Below, piece by piece: positions 58,318 to 64,000 of a stretch of 64,000 nucleotides of DNA (its first letter is position 1; each line of letters opens with the position of its first letter). The notes under the pieces were generated by a model that ran no database searches, was not told where the DNA came from, and was given only the letters and a program-made list of their open reading frames with translations. The stretch covers positions 137,863,437-137,927,436 of the forward strand of contig OV884011.1 in the NCBI GenBank assembly GCA_930367205.1, in the 5' to 3' direction. The position numbers were made by a program, and so were the translations under genes. This stretch comes from Acanthosoma haemorrhoidale. Lineage: Eukaryota > Arthropoda > Insecta > Hemiptera > Acanthosomatidae.

Positions 58318-59780
58318 GAATACGAATAAGAATAAGATATATAGAAGTAAATATACACATACCAGAAGACAATACGTCAGAATACGAGGCCTTTATAGAC
58401 CAATTATTGGAATTAAATAATGACGAAACTTCAGACAATGACGAAACTTCAGACAATGACGAAATTTTAGAAACAGTAGAGGAATTACCAATACTAACCA
58501 ACGAAGACTTAGAAAGTCTGATAACTCAACACTCACAAGACAGTTACAACGGACAAGTATGGCTAGTAGAAAAGGATAAATGTTTAAATGTAGAAACAAA
58601 TCAAATAATAGTTAAACGCGGAGCAAATAAAGTAACTTATAAGAAAATATTTGAAAAACATAGGTACACTATTTTTATAAATAATATTGAATTAATAAAT
58701 GAACTGTTATTAAAATTCTTAGATCCTAATAAAACATGGAATTTATTGCCAAACAAATTTTGAAACTTTAAATGAAATTTACGAGGACTATTACAAACAA
58801 ATACAAAAACTGATTGAAAAAGACTATAGAACAATAAGACTTAAAAGATAATTTTTACTATGTGAAGACATTACAGAATTAAGAGACCAACAGCAGGCAA
58901 TTCTAGACTATCATTACGGTAAAACATGTCATCGTGGAATTTTAGAAACATATGATAAATTACAACGAACAATTTATTTTCTTAACATGAAAGATAAAAT
59001 AACCGAATTAATAAATGAATGTGAAACCTGCAAAGTAACTAAATATGACAGGAAACCAATAAAAAGCAAATTTGTAACAACTCCTACACCTGACAAACCA
59101 TTTCAAGGAAACATGATTGACTTAATATTTTATGACAAAAAATCATATTTACATCTATTGATACATTTTCCACAAGACTATACACACAAATATTAAATAA
59201 CGAAAATGCCCTAACTATTTGCCAAGTTCTAGAAGTATACATATGTTTATATCCAATTTCAGAAAGAATTTTATCTGATCATGGAAAAGAATTTAAACAA
59301 ATATTAATACAACAATTTTGCAAAGCAAATAATATAGAAATACATTACACTAGCAAAAACTATTCAAATTCATTAGGTATACTAAACAAATGTCATGCCA
59401 CTTTTAATGAAATAATGAGAATAAACATCAATCAAAACAAAAATAACAAATTTGAAAGAATCGTACAAACTAGCAATATGGCATACAATAACACTTTGAA
59501 TCAAAACCTTAAATTAACCCCCAATGAAATAAGGTTCGGAAAAATAAAAGACTCATATGACACACAAGACATACAAGAAGTGCATGTTAATAACTATTTC
59601 TAACACCTAAAAGACTTACATACGGAAGTAAGACAGAAAGTAGAATACATATAAGAAACTCGAACCGAAAAACTCAATCAAAATCGAGAGGAACCTCCTG
59701 AGCTTAACTCAGAAGAATTTTTCAAAACACCTAGAATCAAACCAAAAAAGGATTTACTATACAATAAAAGAAAAATAGGC
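58318..59780 (+). pseudogene. pol: Errantiviral integrase and spacer
   Basis: An acidic spacer with a 15-base tandem repeat (NDETS, 58407-58460) precedes the integrase. The HHCC zinc domain is visible at about 58905-59040 (HYGKTCHRG, then CETCKVTKY). In the core, the first Asp lies in GNMIDLIFYD and the second in ILSDHGKEF (about 59270). The position of the catalytic Glu is Asn (GILNKCHATF, codon 59384-59386). Stops at 59195 and 59601 and frameshifts interrupt it. The C-terminal tail (KTPRIKPKK) matches the 2.2 kb remnant. Integration activity is not expected. Confidence 0.7.
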
Positions 59781-59840
59781 AACACACACATAAACTACAT
59801 TAAAATACCTAAAAAACAAAAAGAAAAAATATTTTGTTAC

Positions 59841-59848
59841 AGAAAATG
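59841..59848 (+). promoter_or_regulatory. Candidate env splice acceptor and start codon
   Basis: TTTTGTTACAG ends at 59842 and the env ATG follows at 59846-59848. The corresponding acceptor in the 2 kb copy (TTTTGTTTCAG, 2333) lies the same four bases before its ATG. Confidence 0.6.
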
Positions 59849-61342
59849 ACAATGACAATAAAACTGACACTAATCTTGATCCAGGTCCTAGCAGCCGTCC
59901 TAGTCCTAGCATACAAGATCTAACAAATAATAACGAAATACTACAGTATAAAATAAACAATATTCGAATAATAGAAAAATACTAAGAAACATACCATTAC
60001 TACAACACCACCGTACTTGTTAACGAAATTAATAAAATCAATGAAGTAATATACAAATACAGCAAATCTAGTATCTATGAAGTAATTAAAGAATACAACG
60101 ACTTATTGATCAATCAAGAAACTTTAATAAAATTTCATGCTGAAAGACAGAAACGCGGAATAATAAATGGATTAAGTGAAGCAATTTCATGTGTCACTGG
60201 AAACATGGACGCAAAAGAAAAAGAACATTATGAATCAGTGATTGAAAAACTAGCACTAGCAAACAGGCAGTCTAATATTAACGAACTAAACATTTTTAAC
60301 ACAAACAGACAGATTATAGACAAATTTAATAATTCGAATCAATACGAATTTTAAAGAAACCCAATCTAACATAAAAATGGTAAACATAGAAGAAAAAGCT
60401 TATTCGTTTATTACTCATATGCAGCTATTAGAAAAAAAGATTTCTGAACTCATTTTAACCATGGAATTTTGCAAGATTGGAATAATACATTCTAAATTAT
60501 TAAATGATATCCTTAAAGGAATATCAAATAATGTAACTTTAATCTCTAATGACAATACCATTATCTGGGAAAATACAAAAATTTATTGTTCATACCAAAA
60601 TACTTCATTTCATGTAATTGTAAATCTACCCATTCACGAACAACAGGATACCTTACTGTACCCACACCTATCATTGTTAATATAACTTATAAGGAAATAG
60701 ACATTGTAGATTAAGAACAAATAGACATTGTAATAATTAATTATTAAGATAAACAATAATTATTATACAGGGAATTGTATCCTTGATTACTATTACTATT
60801 GTAAACAATTAGAAATTATTAACAACAATTGTATAAATGATATTAATATAAATTCTAATATAAAGGGATGTACTCATAAGGAAATTTCAACTAACATTAG
60901 ATTTAATGATTATTTAAAAGTTTATATTATTTTTAATCAAACTAAACTAGCCAATTGTAATAACGAAAGTATATTCCTACCTAACATAGAATTAGTTAAC
61001 ACCACTAAAAAAGATTGTATATTAAACAAAACGTACACCCATAATTATAATTTGTCCCCTTTGCCAATGCATAAATTCACAAATATAACCCAACTAAAAA
61101 TTGAAACTATTAACCAAACTCTACCCCAATTTATTGAAATAGAAGACACCTTCAATTTTCCTTTTATGCATGGAGGTATTATAACTAATTTAGCCATAAT
61201 AACTTGTACAATAGGAATAATTATCTATTATAAATGTAAACAGAAGAAATCCCAAGAGCCTATTCCAACAACACCTCCTTTTATACCATTATTACCCATT
61301 AGCCTTATCCTAATAATAGGAATAACTGTTTTCACACCATAG
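59846..61342 (+). pseudogene. env: Errantiviral env (Baculo_F-like), many stops
   Basis: It begins with a hydrophobic signal-peptide-like segment, then loses frame near 59920. The middle carries a furin-type RQKR at 60145-60156 with the following Gly-Ile-Ile-Asn-Gly, as in the 2 kb copy, and then a helical segment. At least six stops or frameshifts follow (for example at 60352, 60683 and 60712). The C-terminal frame 61052-61342 has a membrane-spanning stretch (NLAIITCTIGIIIYY) followed by Lys-rich cytoplasmic sequence and a second hydrophobic end. The parts match the layout of a class-I-like F glycoprotein. It cannot be expressed as one protein. Confidence 0.75.
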
Positions 61343-61345
61343 AGG

Positions 61346-62611
61346 CAACTAATTTGTCATATTAAATTTTGTAGCCAATCAATAATTAAGGGATGTAATT
61401 ATTTTTTTGAATGCATGAATTATTCAAAAATGCAATTATACTAAATAGTAGCTAACTAAAATGTATTTACATGTAATAAAAAAATTAGTATTTAACTGTA
61501 AAAAGTATTTAAGTGAATTTTCAAGAAATAATTGCCAATTGCATGTATACTAGGAAGTTGATTTTATGGTAAGACGTTTTGTGAGATTCCCAAAAAAATA
61601 TAGTGTTTAGAGGAAGGTGAGACATGTTGACTGTTGTAATGAAAAAGTTAGAAAAACTACATCCACTTAAACAAATATACGAATTGGCCTACTAGCAGAA
61701 AAGTACACAAAAATTCAAAAAATACTAACTTAAACTTACATAAAGGAAATACCAGCATAATTCCCATAACTTAGAGAACCCAGTTAAGAGTTATTTCAAG
61801 ATTAAATAACTACTATCAATAAAACCTGCCTCTAAATTATCTAAATAATTTGTTTTATAGCCGTTTCGATCCTTAAAGATTACCTTAAAAATGCAAATAG
61901 CTAAACAGTTTTTTAAAAAAATCACACATTTAAATCGAGTTCATTAGATAACAATGCTATAATATGTTTTATTTTATATTTAATTTTTTTGGGAAAAAAG
62001 TTTGCTTTACCCCTGTGCGTTCTTGAACATGGAGAAAACATTAAATCTTTTAATCATAGATACTTTAATCATAGAGTACAAAAATTTTAAATTCATGATC
62101 GATTAAAACATTGTTTCCTTAAATATCACAGGTCTTACAGGCAGACATATAGCCTGAAGGTCAGCCATCCTGACCGAAAGTAGAGCCTCTAACTTCAGGG
62201 TCATAATTTCAAAGGATTCAGAGGAAGGAAGTTCAGGGGATGTTGCCGCTTGTGAAACACTACCCCAGGATAATATAAGGGTTACTAACTCTAGTCGGTC
62301 TGTTTAGTGACGACGAAGCAACTCATTATTGCCATGATAACTACGATCGGACAACAATCCTCCGAAATAGAGAAGCTAATTATGTGGCATCCCCTCTGCC
62401 ATCTACAAATTAGTGACATTGTCTTTGCCGAGGCAGCACCTCGCTGACTACTCAGGAAAGCCACTGACATAGAACGTCAGAAACAGCTTAACAGCAAATC
62501 TAATTAGGCCGATGATTATGATAACCTTTTGATATTACTAGTCAAATAAAAAAAAGTATCAACTGAAGGATTTCCGACCACAATTAGTGATTATCAATGA
62601 TTCTCTTTCAA
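61346..62611. other. AT-rich, no 3' LTR recognised
   Basis: AATTAAGGGATGTAATTAT at about 61385-61403 could be a polypurine tract and LTR start, but nothing downstream matches the 5' LTR. A GC-richer patch at 62150-62480 is unassigned. Confidence 0.4.
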
Positions 62612-63180
62612 TTTCTTTATTGTAATAAAATTACAATCTGCCTTATCGGGCAATAAGTAATTGTGATAAATGTTTCCATTCATACCATATTTACAATTTT
62701 CATTCACCCTTACAGTATTTACGAACAGCCCAGAAACTTCCTGAGTCCACATGGTTGTCACCTATCTCGCATCCGAAAGAGGAAGCAGAGTATAGGGAAG
62801 TTCTCCGCGCTCCTCTGTCAGCCGTGAAGAGTCAGTGGAGGCTGAACAAGAGCCACCAAGAGAGCCACAGACGCTCAGAACCTGATTGGAGAAACAGGCC
62901 ATTGCCCGGACTTCCACTGTCACGTATTTATCAGGTCACTAGGCCAATATATATACTACCGCTTTAGGCTCCGAGGAGGATTATAGGGATCAGTGGCGAG
63001 GTATAACGAATGCGCTAGGGGAGTAGAGGAATAGAGTGTGTACGGTATATTAAGATCGTTATAAAGGGTTTTGTTGCCGGCGTAATAAGGGGCATTTACT
63101 GTTGTTCTCAGGCCTTTTGATTGAAAGGATTGGATACCCTTGATGCTAGACATTTTTACTGTCCCCATAACCCTATTCCG
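62612..63180 (-). mobile_element. LINE family A 3'-end fragment with ORF2 tail
   Basis: The minus strand encodes the end of ORF2 (62956-63168: SIKGIQSFQSKGLRTTVNAP and NPPRSLKR, as in copy 1 at 8100-8335), then the 3' UTR and the complete terminal stem-loop (62625-62665). 5'-truncated. Confidence 0.75.
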
Positions 63181-64000
63181 TATGTTCAGTTCAGGTATAA
63201 CTTTGTATTTTAGTAGTTTATTTTGATTATAATTATTAAATGTTTTTTTTTAAGAATTAACTTATAAGATTTATTTTCAAACGAAAAGCCATAGTCTTTC
63301 GCAGTCTCGATGTGTGCTCTTCACCAGGTAATAGAAAGCAATAATAGTTATAGTAATTATTCTGCTTATGCAACAGTGCTATGGATTACGTGCGGTATAG
63401 AATAACATTTTTTTTTATGTTATGCTTTAATTAGAGGTATTCGTTAAAGTTTTTTTTTGTTATTATGTTTTCTCCCCCTATGTGATGCATTGTTTGTTTG
63501 TTTTCTCTGATCGGAGCTTATTTTGTTTTCTTTATTTGTGCATTGTTGTTATTCGTAGGGGTCGTGATCCCAGATTTAAGATTTATTTCTAATCTATTAG
63601 AAATTATATTCTAGTCTTGAGCACTACACAAGACATGAAGGAGATGTGTGTTGAAAGAGTAAACTGTGATATTTATTCTACCTTTTAGATTTAGAATAAT
63701 ATAACTATGAACCTTTAATGCCTACAATTTAAAATTCTAATACGTTGACATATTAAATAAGGTAACGAAAACTATCGACTTTAGAAGGTTTTGTCAAGAT
63801 GATAGAGATATACAAATTCGTCTATATATTTTTTTCAAATGAGATGGAGACGATTTAATACTAGTAATGAAGCAGTTTAGGTAAAATGACTACAATACTA
63901 CACATTAACTAAATAAATATACATGAAGTCTGCCAATTATATTTTAATTTTAATACTAACATTATTGACAGTATAACTGCTATTAGATAACTGCAAAAAC
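63181..64000. other. AT-rich, nothing recognised
   Basis: T-runs near 63242, 63407 and 63450; no coding or repeat signal. Confidence 0.4.

Larger units (their letters stand above)
54251..61345 (+). mobile_element. Errantivirus (env-bearing Ty3/gypsy), decayed provirus
   Basis: Order: LTR, primer-binding site, gag, protease, RT, RNase H, integrase, env. All genes are present but carry numerous stops and frameshifts. Length is about 7.1 kb, normal for the group minus the 3' LTR. It is oriented opposite to the Ig gene and lies in the intron upstream of exon 52937-53058. A related env fragment is at 2.3-2.8 kb. Confidence 0.85.

Overview
The window is non-coding-rich, AT-rich animal DNA, most likely from an arthropod and probably an insect. 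Two kinds of evidence support this: an Ig-superfamily adhesion gene interrupted by very large introns, and a dense load of Jockey- and R1-clade LINEs plus an errantivirus-type (env-bearing Ty3/gypsy) retroelement. There are no bacterial-style genes or operons.

The only host gene I can support is on the minus strand. Two exons (52937-53058, then 15054-15204) have clean splice sites and compatible phases and together encode one Ig domain. They make 15205-52936 a single intron of about 37.7 kb, and everything in that span (LINEs, MITE, LTR-like pieces, inverted duplication) is intronic. Sequence outside the exons presumably belongs to neighbouring introns of the same gene.

Layout: 1-2.07 kb AT-rich; 2.09-2.83 kb a gag-to-env remnant of an errantivirus; 3.19-8.69 kb a Jockey-type LINE ('family A', plus strand) split by an R1-clade LINE on the minus strand (4.01-6.65 kb); 12.06-12.46 kb a family A 3' end; 15.05-15.20 kb Ig exon; 17.94-19.90 kb two family A copies tail to head; 20.27-20.8 kb LTR-like; 22.47-23.67 kb inverted-repeat arm carrying a mariner-type MITE; 25.85-29.48 kb family A (minus); 31.40-32.27 kb second arm; 32.28-32.87 kb LINE 'family C' (minus); 37.28-41.47 kb LINE 'family B' (minus), two partial copies; 42.68-42.85 kb family A tail; 43.0-43.84 kb LTR-like; 47.09-47.82 kb family C (minus); 52.94-53.06 kb Ig exon; 54.25-61.34 kb a decayed errantivirus with LTR, tRNA-Lys primer site, gag, pol and env; 62.61-63.18 kb family A 3' end (minus).

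None of the elements looks autonomous: every reading frame carries stops, frameshifts or deletions. The useful signals are structural. They are a conserved 3' stem-loop in about eleven family A ends, tRNA-like boxes in its 5' leaders, an ORF1 stop followed directly by an in-frame GTG start of ORF2, repeated internal deletions, and an inverted duplication in which one arm is the empty site for a MITE. Family letters A, B and C are my own labels. All percentage-type statements are by eye.
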